Shown here: one piece after another, positions 11,695-21,668 of the stretch
How positions within the stretch are numbered: the stretch's first letter is position 1
Layout: each line of letters opens with the position of its first letter
NCBI RefSeq assembly: GCF_008084145.1
Contig: NZ_VSDO01000006.1
Location: 219,190-283,189, forward strand
Origin: Paenibacillus faecis
Lineage (GTDB): Bacteria > Bacillota > Bacilli > Paenibacillales > Paenibacillaceae
Reading direction: 5' to 3'
DNA: 64,000 nucleotides
Program-made: the position numbers and the translations under genes
The notes under the pieces: model-generated
Databases searched by the model: none
The model's input: the letters and a program-made list of their open reading frames with translations, nothing else
Told to the model about the DNA's origin: nothing

Positions 11695-14600
11695 ATGAAG
11701 AGACGCAAATCAACGATGGCAATCCTGCTTGCCGGCCTCATCCTCTTAGGACAGATAGGGCTATACGGCGTACCTGCTCTTGCCGGTTCCCATGCGGACC
11801 CCCAAGGGGCTGTACCGCCGATGGAGAACGGCTGGGTGCTGCTGTCCGCACCGGAGCAGCTGGCCTATATTAACCGCAATCAAGAGCAATATCTGGACAA
11901 GCAAATCCGCCTGGTCAACGACATCGACCTAACCGGAGTGACCTGGGTTCCGTTCGGCGGCAATGACTTTGCTCCATTCAGCGGAATCTTCGATGGGCAG
12001 GGTCATACGATTACGGGTCTGAACATTGAGGGCGATACCCGGCTTAACGTCGGTTTCTTCGGGGAAGCCAACGGCAGCATTCGCAACCTTAGTCTCAAGG
12101 TGAACATAACCGGCGGCTCCATTACAGGCGGAGTGGCGGGTTACCTGTCGGGTGGCAGTATCGTGGGAGCGTATACGGAAGGTAATGTGACCAGCCTTGT
12201 ACCCCGCGACCCAAATAAAGTGACCTCTACTGGCGGGATCACCGGGATATTGGGACATGCAAGGATCGAGCGTTCCTCTTCGTCCGCTTCCATCACCGCC
12301 AGCTGGGGTTTTAACATGTATGGCGGGGGCATTTCCGGCTACGTTTTTGGCGCCTCCATCCTTGACTCCTTTTTTACAGGACAGATCCGCAACGTGGCCA
12401 ACGCTAGTAACTCTCATGTATTCACGTCCGGAATAGGCGCCTATTTTTCCGGCACTCCCGGAAATGAGAATACCGTCAGGAATACATATTCCCGCGGACG
12501 GATTCATCCGGAGAATCCGGGCTGGTATACAGGCAGGTCCGCGATCGCAGGCTATACGAACACAACCGGCATATACAGTTCTTACTTCGATAAAGAAACT
12601 TCAATGGTTAGTGTAGGCGTGGACAGCACTTATAATTCTGGTCCGCTCGAAGCCGCAGGGTTGACGACCGCCGAGATGAAGCAGCGGGTTAATTATACCG
12701 GTTGGGATTTCGAACACACCTGGAATATCCATGCCAACGTCAACGACGGTTATCCGTATTTGCGGCCTCGGGTACTAACCGAGGAGATCCCTTTTGCGGT
12801 GCAGGGCGAGCCTTACTCATTGATGCTGGCTGGCTTCGACGGAACGCACGCCGGTTTGACCTGGAGCGCCACAGGCCTTCCCGATGGCCTGAATCTTAAC
12901 CCCTCGGGAGAGATCCACGGTACGCCGACTTCCGCTCTTTCCGGCAACTCGAGTTATGATGTTATCATTACAGCGACCGATGAAGGCGGAGCAACAGTAG
13001 TGCGTTCATTTCAGCTTGATCTAAAAACGATGGCTCCCCCGCTCGAAAACGTCTCGGTGCAGCCTGGTGCGGAGATCGGTACGACGGCTATCACGGTAAC
13101 ACCGCTGCAAACCGGCGCTACCTTGGCCTTTGTTCTGGACCGGACGGACGCGGAACCTCCGTTGTACGAAGATACGTTACCGCCGGACGCCGTATATTAT
13201 GTACCCGGTTCGGATATTCCCGGTGTGCAACCGGGGCAAACCGTTGACTTGTACGAAATAGATGCCCGACAGCGCATTAAGGCCTGGCATCGCTTGATCC
13301 TTGAGGCGGACCATATCCGACAGTTTATCCCGGTCAACGGCATTTGGGTTGAACCGTCGGATCTCACGCTCATGGTTGGTGATGAACCGGTCAAGCTTAA
13401 CCTGATCCTGGAGCCGGAGACAGCCACCAATAAAGAAGTAACATGGGTGTCCGCCGATCCGGCCGTAGCCGAGGTTAATAATCTGAACGGCGAAGTGCTG
13501 CCTGTAAAACCTGGGCAAACCGTTATTACAGCCACTGCTTCGAGCGGCTTGACGGCAAAAGCCGCCATTACGGTCCAACCCGCTACGGGAAGCGTAACAG
13601 GTGCCGTGTACAGCACCGTGAGCAGTTCTGTCTATGACAAAGAGCTGATCCCGCTGGCGGGGGCATCGGTATCCATAGGCGGGGGCAGCGTATTAACAAA
13701 TATTCAAGGTGACTTCAAACTTGATGAGGTTCCCGTTGGACCGCAGACATTGACCATAGAGGCTTCGGGGTTTGCTCCTTTTGTGCAGCGTTTGGATGTT
13801 CAGGCTAATCAAATTTTGGATACGGGGATCATTGTGCTTGCTGCCGACAAGACCCCCGAGCCTGAACCACAGCCTGACCCGGAACCGCACGAGCCTTCCC
13901 CATCATCTCCTCCGGAGCCGGGGACCAATGCTGCTTCGGGTCGTTCCGCACCCGCCGCTGAGAGCAACGCCCGTTCGTCATTAGCGCAGTTAACCATCAA
14001 CCATTCCAAGGTCTGGGTTGCCGCGTCGCGGGAGACTACAACCGACGGACAGACCGCTATTCGTCTAAAGCCGGACGCCTCTGCACTGGCTCGGGTTTTC
14101 ACGGCGAATCATGAAGTGCTTATGGAATATCAGGCCGACGATACGCCCGCCGTATATCTTGACCTGCCGGGGAAATTTTTGGTGGATATGCTGAAACGGG
14201 CGGATACAATTGAATCCGGTTATTCCATCACGTTCAAAGTGAACGGTACCGGCTTTCAACTGCCATTACATTGGCTAAACGGGAGCAGGCCCGCGTTAGA
14301 TCCCGACAGCGTAGTCACCATCGGGGTCCGTCAACCCGCACCAACTATAGTAGGCAATCTAAGTGCCGTGCTTGCCCAGCGGGGAGCGAAGCTAATAGAA
14401 AGTCCCGTCGCTTTCTCGGTTGAAATCAATGGGCAGCCGACAGAAGAAAGTATCCCAAACGGACAAGCGAACAGGTATTGGAATAAGACGATCGCCCTCC
14501 CCGCTTCAGCGGATCCGGTAAAGTCTACAGTTGTATGGGTGGACGGCCAGGGCGGGATGCATTTTACTCCATCGGTATTCCACAATGATCCGAGTGAAGC

Positions 14601-15216
14601 GACGATTTATTCGCAGCAATATGGCCTGTTTGCAGTTATTTCGTCCCAGCACACCTTTGAGGATATCGCAGGACATTGGGCCAAAGACGAGATTGAACTG
14701 ATGGCTAATAAATGGATCGTACAAGGCAGAAGCGACGGTTTCTTCTCTCCGGATGCCCATATGACACGTGCCGAATTGGCTGCGCTGCTGGTACGCTCGC
14801 TGGGTCTGACGGATTCCGTGGCAAAGAAAGGCAGCCCGTTTGCCGACATTTCCCCCGATGCCTGGTATGCCGGAGCTGTTCGCACGGCCCTGGAAAGAGG
14901 CCTCTTTACCGGGGATCACGACGGGATGTTCAGGCCGGATGCGTGGATCACACGCGAGGAGTTGGCGGTCGTCGTCGCCCGTGCGCTGAGCTTCAATGCA
15001 AGGGCACCGCAACCGAATTCTGCGGCACTGGGAGCCTTTTCCGATGCAAACACCATTTCCGCTTGGGCTGCCGAGCCCGTGGCGAAGCTTACGGAGTCCG
15101 GTCTCCTTCAAGGTACCTCAGCAGCTTGCTTTTCACCAAGGAAGTATGCAACCCGCGCGGAGAGTGCCGTCATGCTAAAACGGATGCTGCAATATTTGAA
15201 GTTCATCAACAGCTAG
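11695..15216 (+). CDS. Secreted SLH-anchored surface protein with GLUG, Ig-like and BIG2 domains
   Basis: 1173 residues. Residues 1-31 form a signal peptide. About 35-350 carries GLUG-type beta-helix repeats (GVTWVPFGGNDFAPFSGIFD, GGVAGYLSGGSIVGAYTEG). About 365-450 is a putative-Ig (He_PIG) domain (GLPDGLNLNPSGEIHGTP), about 545-630 a BIG2 domain (VKPGQTVITATA), about 632-715 a carboxypeptidase-regulatory-like domain. A Pro/Glu-rich linker follows (EPEPQPDPEPHEPSP). Three SLH repeats from about 985 (IAGHWAKDEIELM, ISPDAWYAGAVRTA, ISAWAAEPVAKL) would bind pyruvylated cell-wall polymer. The start ATG follows AAGGGGAG. It may be an adhesin or an enzyme platform; no catalytic domain is seen. Confidence 0.88.
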   Translation: MKRRKSTMAILLAGLILLGQIGLYGVPALAGSHADPQGAVPPMENGWVLLSAPEQLAYINRNQEQYLDKQIRLVNDIDLTGVTWVPFGGNDFAPFSGIFDGQGHTITGLNIEGDTRLNVGFFGEANGSIRNLSLKVNITGGSITGGVAGYLSGGSIVGAYTEGNVTSLVPRDPNKVTSTGGITGILGHARIERSSSSASITASWGFNMYGGGISGYVFGASILDSFFTGQIRNVANASNSHVFTSGIGAYFSGTPGNENTVRNTYSRGRIHPENPGWYTGRSAIAGYTNTTGIYSSYFDKETSMVSVGVDSTYNSGPLEAAGLTTAEMKQRVNYTGWDFEHTWNIHANVNDGYPYLRPRVLTEEIPFAVQGEPYSLMLAGFDGTHAGLTWSATGLPDGLNLNPSGEIHGTPTSALSGNSSYDVIITATDEGGATVVRSFQLDLKTMAPPLENVSVQPGAEIGTTAITVTPLQTGATLAFVLDRTDAEPPLYEDTLPPDAVYYVPGSDIPGVQPGQTVDLYEIDARQRIKAWHRLILEADHIRQFIPVNGIWVEPSDLTLMVGDEPVKLNLILEPETATNKEVTWVSADPAVAEVNNLNGEVLPVKPGQTVITATASSGLTAKAAITVQPATGSVTGAVYSTVSSSVYDKELIPLAGASVSIGGGSVLTNIQGDFKLDEVPVGPQTLTIEASGFAPFVQRLDVQANQILDTGIIVLAADKTPEPEPQPDPEPHEPSPSSPPEPGTNAASGRSAPAAESNARSSLAQLTINHSKVWVAASRETTTDGQTAIRLKPDASALARVFTANHEVLMEYQADDTPAVYLDLPGKFLVDMLKRADTIESGYSITFKVNGTGFQLPLHWLNGSRPALDPDSVVTIGVRQPAPTIVGNLSAVLAQRGAKLIESPVAFSVEINGQPTEESIPNGQANRYWNKTIALPASADPVKSTVVWVDGQGGMHFTPSVFHNDPSEATIYSQQYGLFAVISSQHTFEDIAGHWAKDEIELMANKWIVQGRSDGFFSPDAHMTRAELAALLVRSLGLTDSVAKKGSPFADISPDAWYAGAVRTALERGLFTGDHDGMFRPDAWITREELAVVVARALSFNARAPQPNSAALGAFSDANTISAWAAEPVAKLTESGLLQGTSAACFSPRKYATRAESAVMLKRMLQYLKFINS

Positions 15217-15243
15217 TCGAATAAAGTACAGGTTTATAAAAAA

Positions 15244-15283
15244 TGACGCATCGGATCGGTCGATTCGATGCGTTCTATTTTTT
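15244..15283 (+). terminator. Terminator after the SLH protein gene
   Basis: ACGCATCGGATCG and CGATTCGATGCGT form a long imperfect stem around GT, followed by TCTATTTTTT. Confidence 0.75.
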
Positions 15284-15360
15284 GCAATAATTTCATATCC
15301 CTTTCCGTCGAAATATGCAATATAATAATAGGATACAAAATTTAAACTGGGGGAAGCTTT

Positions 15361-16710
15361 ATGACATCATCGCAACACAACCCAGTAGAGGGAAAAAACG
15401 ATCGTTTTTCCTCATCTGGGTTCATATTGGCCGCCATCGGAAGTTCCGTAGGTTTGGGCAATATGTGGAAATTTCCTTATATTACGGGTGAGAACGGAGG
15501 TGCCGCGTTCTTTCTGCTGTTCATCGTCTGCTTGATCCTGATCGGCCTGCCTCTGCTTTTGGCCGAACTGGCTATTGGACGTTCCGGAAGAGGCAGTGCG
15601 GCTACGTCCTTCGTAAAAGCCGGCGGCTCCAAAGTATTCGGTCGCCTCGGTCTGCTGCAGGTCATTGCGCCTTTCCTGATTCTGACCTTTTACGTGATCG
15701 TTGCCGGCTGGACGCTTCATTATGCCGTGCAATCTTTCAGCGGTGCCCTTTACAGCAACTCCGACTATAGCGGACAATTCGGCGCGTTTACCCAAGGCTA
15801 CATGCCGATCGTTTGGCAGGCAGTGGCGATTCTGATCACCGGATGGGTTGTCGGCAAAGGCATTTCCGGAGGTATCGAAAAATTCAACAAAGTACTGATT
15901 CCCGGTATGATCATCCTTCTGATCGTATTGATGATCCGTGCCGTTACCTTGCCGGGAGCCGGAGCTGGCGTATCCTTTTTTCTCCAGCCCGATTTCTCGA
16001 AATTAAGCCCGAATGCGGCATTGGTAGCCCTGGGACATGCCTTCTTCTCCCTGTCGCTCGGGATGGGTATTCTGCTTACCTATGGAGCTTACGTGGACAA
16101 GCGTCAGTCCCTTGGAGCGGCTACGCTTGCGATCGGAGCCGGGGACTTGATATATGCGTTCATCGCGGGGCTTATCATATTCCCGACAACCGCTTCTTTC
16201 GGCATTCAGCCCGACGCGGGTCCGTCCCTCGTCTTCATGGCGCTCCCCGCCGCATTCTCGGCGATGCCGCTGGGGGCTTTCTTCGGGGGACTGTTCTTCG
16301 TACTATTGGCGATAGCGGCCTTAACTTCTGCAGTATCGCTGCTTGAAGTACCGGTGTCCTTCGCCATGGATCGTTGGGGCTGGGGACGGGTGAAGTCGGT
16401 AGTGCTGATCAGCGTCTTGGTGCTGCTGGTCGGACTCCCATCGGCCTTCTCCTTTGGAATCGTGCCGGCTCTAACGGATATGGGCGGGAAAAGCTTCTTT
16501 GACTGGCTTGATTTCATCACATCGAATATTCTGCTGCCGGTAGGCGGGCTCATAACGACCGTGTTTGTGGGATATTTCTGGAAGAACGCTGCGGAAGCCG
16601 CAGGGCTTAAAGCGGGCTGGTTCCGGGTGTGGCTGTTCATGGTCCGGTATATCGCTCCGGTACTCGTGTTCCTGGTGCTGCTGCACACCACCGGAATTCT
16701 TAAATTATAG
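15361..16710 (+). CDS. Sodium-dependent transporter, neurotransmitter:sodium symporter (SNF) family
   Basis: 449 residues with 11-12 membrane helices. The first helix has the diagnostic GSSVGLGNMWKFPYITGENG, whose unwound Gly-rich segment binds Na+ and substrate in LeuT-type carriers. The second conserved segment is PLLLAELAIGRSGRGS. Substrates of bacterial members are usually amino acids such as tryptophan, tyrosine or leucine; which one applies here cannot be told. GGGGGAAG precedes the ATG. The gene stands alone between two terminators. Confidence 0.9.
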   Translation: MTSSQHNPVEGKNDRFSSSGFILAAIGSSVGLGNMWKFPYITGENGGAAFFLLFIVCLILIGLPLLLAELAIGRSGRGSAATSFVKAGGSKVFGRLGLLQVIAPFLILTFYVIVAGWTLHYAVQSFSGALYSNSDYSGQFGAFTQGYMPIVWQAVAILITGWVVGKGISGGIEKFNKVLIPGMIILLIVLMIRAVTLPGAGAGVSFFLQPDFSKLSPNAALVALGHAFFSLSLGMGILLTYGAYVDKRQSLGAATLAIGAGDLIYAFIAGLIIFPTTASFGIQPDAGPSLVFMALPAAFSAMPLGAFFGGLFFVLLAIAALTSAVSLLEVPVSFAMDRWGWGRVKSVVLISVLVLLVGLPSAFSFGIVPALTDMGGKSFFDWLDFITSNILLPVGGLITTVFVGYFWKNAAEAAGLKAGWFRVWLFMVRYIAPVLVFLVLLHTTGILKL

Positions 16711-16717
16711 GAAAGTA

Positions 16718-16760
16718 AAGGCAATCTTCAGGTTACCCATAACCGTGAAGATTGCCTTTT
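16718..16760 (+). terminator. Strong terminator after the sodium symporter gene
   Basis: AAGGCAATCTTCA pairs with TGAAGATTGCCTT with extended pairing of GGTTA/TAACC, followed by a T-run. Confidence 0.85.
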
Positions 16761-16885
16761 TTCATTTTACCTTTTTCCCCCAAGAAACAGCGCATAAATA
16801 AATTCCTTTTGTGGCAAACTTTGGTTGTCGATGATGCGGAATTCAAACAGCGCTTATGAGCCGGGTTAACGGGGGAAGATCCAGG

Positions 16886-18421
16886 ATGTCCAATAAAGAA
16901 GCCGCCATACCGACGGGGAAACTCGTCCTCGAATTGGATCGCAACGTTCAAACGCTGCAGGACGTATTCACCGATTGTGCCGATGTGATCTTTCGGCAAC
17001 TAACCTTGGTGAACGGAACGAAAGCGTGCCTTATCTATATCGGCGGATTAGTGGAAACGAAGGAATTGAGTGACAATGCCCTTCGCCCGTTCATTGAAGC
17101 CTCCACCGCTCTCGGGGACGAGTCGTCTCCGGCGAAGCTTCTGAGTGAAAGTCTTCTCTCTGTTCCGTCCTCCACCACCTTCACGCGGTTGGCCGATATC
17201 GTCAGCGAGCTAACGGAAGGCAGCGCCGTTCTGTTGATGGATCAATGCGCCGAAGCGGTTATCGTTCGCGTCAAGGGTGGCTCGAGACGATCTGTCGAGC
17301 AGTCGACGACGGAAGTAAGCATCCGCGGTCCGAAAGAAGCGTTTACGGAGGATATTCAAAAAAATACCGCCCTCCTCCGCTTCAAAATGAAAACGCCTCA
17401 GCTAAAGATGGTATCGGCCCTCGTTGGGGAGCAAACCAAAACGACGGTGTATGTCGCTTATTTAAAAGATGTGGCCGATGAGCAAATCGTTCAAAAAGTG
17501 TTGGAGCGCATTCGGGCCATTCAAATCGACGGCGTCCTTGAAAGCGGGTATATCGAAGAGTTTATCGAAGATCATCCCTTTTCCCCCTTTCCGCAGCTTC
17601 AGTACACGGAACGGCCGGATACCGCCGCGGCGATGCTGCTGGAAGGACGCGTGATCGTTCTGGTCGACGGTACACCGTTTGTCCTGTCGGGGCCAATCAC
17701 CTTTTGGCAGTTGATGCATTCTAGCGAAGATTACTATGAACGTTATTTTATCGGGAATTTGTTGCGATGGCTTCGTTACAGTTTCTTATTCGTTGCGCTG
17801 TATTTGCCCGCTCTGTATATTGCCGTGACGACGTTCCATCAAGACATGTTGCCTACCAGCTTAGTGTTCAGCATCGCAGCGGCACGGGAAGCGATTCCTT
17901 TCCCCGCCCTGATCGAGGCGCTGATTATGGAAATTTCGTTCGAAGCGCTGCGGGAAGCGGGCATTCGGTTACCGAAAGTCATCGGACAAGCAGTCAGCAT
18001 ATTAGGAGCATTGGTGATCGGACAATCCGCCGTGGAAGCGGGAATCGTGTCCGCGCCGGTGGTGATCGTCGTTTCTTTAACGGGTATCGCTTCGTTTACG
18101 ATTCCTAGGTTCAATTTGGCGATTACTGTACGGATGCTTCGATTTCCGTTGATGCTGCTTGCCAGCATGTTTGGAGTTTATGGCGTCGTCATGGGGACGG
18201 TTTGGACGGTGATCCATCTGTGCGGACTGACCTCTCTTGGTGTACCGTACCTCACCGGGGTCGCACCATTCCGCAAGGGAGATCAGAAAGATATTCTCAT
18301 TCGCGCCCCTTGGTGGGCAATGAGCCGGCGTCCGTCCTTTTCGTCGCGTAACCGTAATCGGATGAAGAACGGAAGGCTCTCGCAAGGCGGTGATTCAAAG
18401 GATGGTGGAAAGTCTCCATGA
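16886..18421 (+). CDS. Spore germinant receptor subunit A (GerA/GerXA family)
   Basis: 511 residues from ATG 16886, 10 bases after GGGGGAAG; the upstream in-frame ATG at 16856 has no ribosome binding site. The N-terminal soluble region (about 1-280) contains the family motifs VQKVLERIRAIQIDGVLESG and FIEDHPFSPFPQLQYTERPD. The C-terminal part has 5-6 membrane helices, with SIAAAREAIPFPALIEALIM as signature. The subunit sits in the inner spore membrane and, with B and C, forms the nutrient-gated receptor. The stop overlaps the start of the C subunit (ATGA), indicating translational coupling. Confidence 0.92.
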   Translation: MSNKEAAIPTGKLVLELDRNVQTLQDVFTDCADVIFRQLTLVNGTKACLIYIGGLVETKELSDNALRPFIEASTALGDESSPAKLLSESLLSVPSSTTFTRLADIVSELTEGSAVLLMDQCAEAVIVRVKGGSRRSVEQSTTEVSIRGPKEAFTEDIQKNTALLRFKMKTPQLKMVSALVGEQTKTTVYVAYLKDVADEQIVQKVLERIRAIQIDGVLESGYIEEFIEDHPFSPFPQLQYTERPDTAAAMLLEGRVIVLVDGTPFVLSGPITFWQLMHSSEDYYERYFIGNLLRWLRYSFLFVALYLPALYIAVTTFHQDMLPTSLVFSIAAAREAIPFPALIEALIMEISFEALREAGIRLPKVIGQAVSILGALVIGQSAVEAGIVSAPVVIVVSLTGIASFTIPRFNLAITVRMLRFPLMLLASMFGVYGVVMGTVWTVIHLCGLTSLGVPYLTGVAPFRKGDQKDILIRAPWWAMSRRPSFSSRNRNRMKNGRLSQGGDSKDGGKSP

Positions 18422-19602
18422 AAAAAATAGGTATCTCGATCGTTTGTCTGGTGCTGCTGGCCGGTTGTTGGGATCGGAAAGAAATCAACGACGTTGCCTT
18501 TATCGTTGGCTCCGCCATCGATATGGAAGATGGAGGCTATCGCAGTACGATGCAGATTGCAGCGGTCGGACAAATGGGAGGTCCGCAGGGCGGCGGCGGA
18601 AGTTCGGGTTCGAAAGCATGGCACGTAGAATCCGCCTTTGGCCGGACGATCCACACCACAAGGGAGGCGGAACAGAAGCATCTTTCGCGGATTCTCCACT
18701 TCTCCCACCGCCGGGTGCTGATCGTCAGTGATTCGCTTGCTCGGCAAGGCGTCATTCCTCTATTCGATTCGATTTTCCGGTTTCCCCAAAACCGGTTGAG
18801 TTCGTTCCCGCTCATTGCGATGGGCGAAGCCAAGGAAGTGCTCACCGCGGAAGCTCCGCTCGAGAGAACCCCTGCGGAAATGATTCGTGAACTTGCTCAA
18901 ATGGCCACGCTTGAACCGATCAACATGCGAATCTTTGTGTATTCCCTGTTGACCGAAGGGATTGACCCGATCGCTCCGGCGATCCGTAAAATTCCGGCGG
19001 CGGCGAATTTGAAAAAGGACCAAAAGACTACCGTTGAGTTGGCGGGCATTGCTGTATTCAAACACGATAAATTAGCGACCATACTGGAGGACCGCTTAGC
19101 TACCGGTTTATTGCTGGCGATGGGTCAAGCGCGGAATCCGGCGATCGAAGTAATGGTTCCAGGAGAGGAACGAAATAGAAGAGCGATTGTTCTTCAGATT
19201 AGTAAGTCCGAGTCGCAAATTAGACCTAAGCTCAAGAACGGCCGGATCGAAATGGACCTTTCGTTGACCATGACGGCGAACCTTGCCGAAAATACGTCCG
19301 ATTATGATTCGACCGACTACCGTTGGCGCGCCTTGTTGGAGCGTGCGGCGGAGCAACGGGTAACGCGGTTGGTCGAAGACGCCGTCGCCGCCTTGCAAAA
19401 GCATAAATCGGATGCTTTAGGCTTCGGAGACGCTGTGCACCGGCGTTACCGAAGCCACTGGGCCCGCCTGCGCGATCGCTGGGAGGAATCCGAATTTCCC
19501 CAAATCAAAGTTACAGTCAAGTCTGACGTTAATATGGAGAATGACGGAGCGTTGATTCGATCGCTCGACCGAAAATCAAAGGAGTTGAAGCCTTCCTCAT
19601 GA
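18418..19602 (+). CDS. Spore germinant receptor lipoprotein subunit C (Ger(x)C family)
   Basis: 394 residues. The lipobox LLAGC lies at about residues 13-17 of the signal peptide and is followed by the family motif WDRKEINDVAFIVGSAID. Conserved features of GerAC proteins are present: HTTREAEQKHLSRILHFSHRR, and the C-terminal block LGFGDAVHRRYRSHW. It should be lipid-anchored to the outer face of the inner spore membrane. It overlaps the A subunit by 4 bases upstream and the small membrane protein by 4 bases downstream. Confidence 0.92.
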   Translation: MKKIGISIVCLVLLAGCWDRKEINDVAFIVGSAIDMEDGGYRSTMQIAAVGQMGGPQGGGGSSGSKAWHVESAFGRTIHTTREAEQKHLSRILHFSHRRVLIVSDSLARQGVIPLFDSIFRFPQNRLSSFPLIAMGEAKEVLTAEAPLERTPAEMIRELAQMATLEPINMRIFVYSLLTEGIDPIAPAIRKIPAAANLKKDQKTTVELAGIAVFKHDKLATILEDRLATGLLLAMGQARNPAIEVMVPGEERNRRAIVLQISKSESQIRPKLKNGRIEMDLSLTMTANLAENTSDYDSTDYRWRALLERAAEQRVTRLVEDAVAALQKHKSDALGFGDAVHRRYRSHWARLRDRWEESEFPQIKVTVKSDVNMENDGALIRSLDRKSKELKPSS

Positions 19603-19796
19603 AAGATTTTGCCCCGGTCGTCGTCTTGATTGTCCTTGCTCTCGTTTCGGAGTGGAAAGGATATAAATCCGCCGTCGCGGCGAACCGGTGGTTTGCCGCG
19701 GCTCTATATACAGCAAGCATTCTAATCTGGGTATGGATGACGAGCCGCCCCGATCTCCCGCGACCGGGGAATTGGATAGACGGTATCTTTCGTTAG
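19599..19796 (+). CDS. Small two-helix membrane protein of the germination operon
   Basis: 65 residues: two hydrophobic segments (VVVLIVLALVSEW and WFAAALYTASILIWVWM) joined by a short basic loop. The start overlaps the C-subunit stop (ATGA) and the B subunit begins 12 bases after its stop, so it is firmly in the operon. Small two-TM proteins (GerD-like accessory or 'GerXD' subunits) are known in some Bacillales ger operons and modulate receptor function; equivalence here is inferred from size and position. Confidence 0.8.
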   Translation: MKDFAPVVVLIVLALVSEWKGYKSAVAANRWFAAALYTASILIWVWMTSRPDLPRPGNWIDGIFR

Positions 19797-19807
19797 GGGG
19801 TTGCCGG

Positions 19808-20890
19808 ATGCAACAAAACGTTTCCAAGCTGCAAACGAATATGATCGCCGTGCTCTTTATGGTGTCCATTGGGATCAAACATCCGCCTGTTCCGATGATT
19901 CTTGCGGCACGGCAGGATGCCTGGATGGGATACATTGTAGCGGGAATCGCCGTCCTCCTTCCCCTGTGGCTGATGGACGCTGTGCAGCGGCGTTTCCCGG
20001 ATGTTTCGCTGGTTGAAGCCATGATTTCACGGCGGCCTTGGGTCGGTAAAGGCGTTCTTCTCCTTTACGGATTTGTTTTTTTCTTTACCATTTCGCACGA
20101 CATCCGTTTTCTGGTCAGTTTGCTTAGTGTTTACCTGCTCCCGATGACCCCCTTGTTCGTCCTTGCCGGTACCGCCGTTTTTACGGCCGTGCTTTTTGTC
20201 AAAAGCGGCATCGTCGTAACGGCTAGAGCGAGCGTTATTCTGGGGCCCCCATTCGTGGTTATGGTGTTTTTCCTTCCGGCGCTTTTGACGGGGCAAGCCC
20301 GCTTGGCTTTTTTAAGCCCCGTGCTGGAGCGGCCGCTCGGCGTCGCGGAAGCGTCCTTATATGCTTTCGGTCATTTTGCCGAGTTGATGCTGATCCCGTT
20401 GTTATTCGGACAACGGACCTTCCGCCTTGCCGAAATATTGCCTGGCATCGCCGTCGGAATCGCCGTCACGACCATTATGATTTTAGGTGAATTGGTGCTG
20501 TTCGGACCCGACCTCACGACGATGTTTTGGGATCCGCCGTATGAACTGATCCGGCAACTCCGGGTTACCGATTTCCTGGATCGGCTCGATATGGTGATCG
20601 CAGCGGCGTGGATGCCTACGGCGCTGCTTAAAATCGGGATCACCCTTTATTTTTTGTGCCAAGTCGCATGCTTAATCGTACCGAATTTGAACGCTAAGCT
20701 GGCCGCTGCTCCCGTCGGCATATTGGCTCTCGTTTGTTCCATGTGGTTCTTCGATTCGGCCGTGCAGTTGGGCGAGTTAACGGAGAGCCGTCCTATCCTG
20801 TTCGGGGTCTTCGCACTATTCGTACCGCTACTGCTATTCGTGGTGCTCCGGCCCAAGAAAACGAAGAACAAAGTACTGCACAGAAAGTAA
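19808..20890 (+). CDS. Spore germinant receptor subunit B, endospore germination permease
   Basis: 360 residues from ATG 19808, preceded by GGGGG; longer in-frame starts overlap the small upstream gene. About 10 membrane helices; the opening MQQNVSKLQTNMIAVLFMVS and the segment LVEAMISRRPWVGKGVLLLYG are typical of the GerAB/amino acid-polyamine-organocation superfamily, which binds the germinant within the membrane. Last gene of the gerA-C-D-B operon; no clear terminator before the convergent TerC gene 14 bp on. Confidence 0.92.
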   Translation: MQQNVSKLQTNMIAVLFMVSIGIKHPPVPMILAARQDAWMGYIVAGIAVLLPLWLMDAVQRRFPDVSLVEAMISRRPWVGKGVLLLYGFVFFFTISHDIRFLVSLLSVYLLPMTPLFVLAGTAVFTAVLFVKSGIVVTARASVILGPPFVVMVFFLPALLTGQARLAFLSPVLERPLGVAEASLYAFGHFAELMLIPLLFGQRTFRLAEILPGIAVGIAVTTIMILGELVLFGPDLTTMFWDPPYELIRQLRVTDFLDRLDMVIAAAWMPTALLKIGITLYFLCQVACLIVPNLNAKLAAAPVGILALVCSMWFFDSAVQLGELTESRPILFGVFALFVPLLLFVVLRPKKTKNKVLHRK

Positions 20891-20903
20891 TCCGCGACTT
20901 TTA

Positions 20904-21668
20904 TTAATATTTCGACTTTTTACTGAACGGAGCAAACCACCCAAGAAGTGCAATCAGAACCAAAACCCCATAGAAAATAAGTGTCCAAGATGTACTGTGC
21001 GGGAAATGCGGATCCAATATTCCAATATCTTCATGGGCGAGAGTAATTACGGTAAGCTTGACCCCCACCCAGGCAACGATGGCATAGGCTGTCGTCTCCA
21101 GAGAGGGGCGCTGCTCCAGCAATTTCACAAACCATGTAGCCGCAAACTTGATCAGAATTAATCCGGCAATGCCGCCAAGGACGATCACAATGAACTGTCC
21201 TCCGTCCATTCCTCCAAACTCCCCCAGTGGAGAGTCCGGCAGCCCCAAGGCGAGTGCTACCGCCGCGAGAATGGAGTCGATGGCAAAGGCCAGATCCGCA
21301 AAGGCGATCTTCCCGACAGTAGGCCAAAAACCTTTGCTGGCGGGTGGTTCTGCCGCTTCAGCATGCAGCGGCTCCGCATCTTTACTTTTGCGCGCTTTAA
21401 TGATGTGTTTTAACCCGAGATATAAAAGATAAATTGCCCCTATCGCTTGTACTTGCCAAACATTGGCTATAAAGGAAATGGCAAAAAGAGCGGCGAACCT
21501 AAAAACAAACGCCATAAGGATTCCGTAATTTATCGCTCTTTTTCTTTGTTCAACCGATAAGTGTTTTGCAATAACCGCCAATACAAGCGCATTATCCGCC
21601 GACAACAAACCTTCCAACCCAATCAGAATAAGTAAAGCCCACACATATTGCAGCCAAAATGTGTCCAA
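20904..21668 (-). CDS. TerC family membrane protein
   Basis: 254 residues with 7 hydrophobic helices. The motifs EGLLSADNALVLAVIAKHL and IAFADLAFAIDSILAAVALAL carry the paired Asp residues diagnostic of TerC/YkoY-type proteins, implicated in metal-ion (notably Mn2+) export to exported metalloenzymes. The start is TTG 21668 with AAAGGAG nine bases upstream. Homologues in Bacillus often have a yybP-ykoY manganese riboswitch in the leader; the conserved elements of that riboswitch were not found in the 190 bp upstream. Confidence 0.87.
   Translation of the reverse strand: MDTFWLQYVWALLILIGLEGLLSADNALVLAVIAKHLSVEQRKRAINYGILMAFVFRFAALFAISFIANVWQVQAIGAIYLLYLGLKHIIKARKSKDAEPLHAEAAEPPASKGFWPTVGKIAFADLAFAIDSILAAVALALGLPDSPLGEFGGMDGGQFIVIVLGGIAGLILIKFAATWFVKLLEQRPSLETTAYAIVAWVGVKLTVITLAHEDIGILDPHFPHSTSWTLIFYGVLVLIALLGWFAPFSKKSKY

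Noticed and set aside
16856-16885. Upstream start for the GerA-type subunit
   Set aside because: ATG 16856 lacks a ribosome binding site, while ATG 16886 has GGGGGAAG at good spacing.
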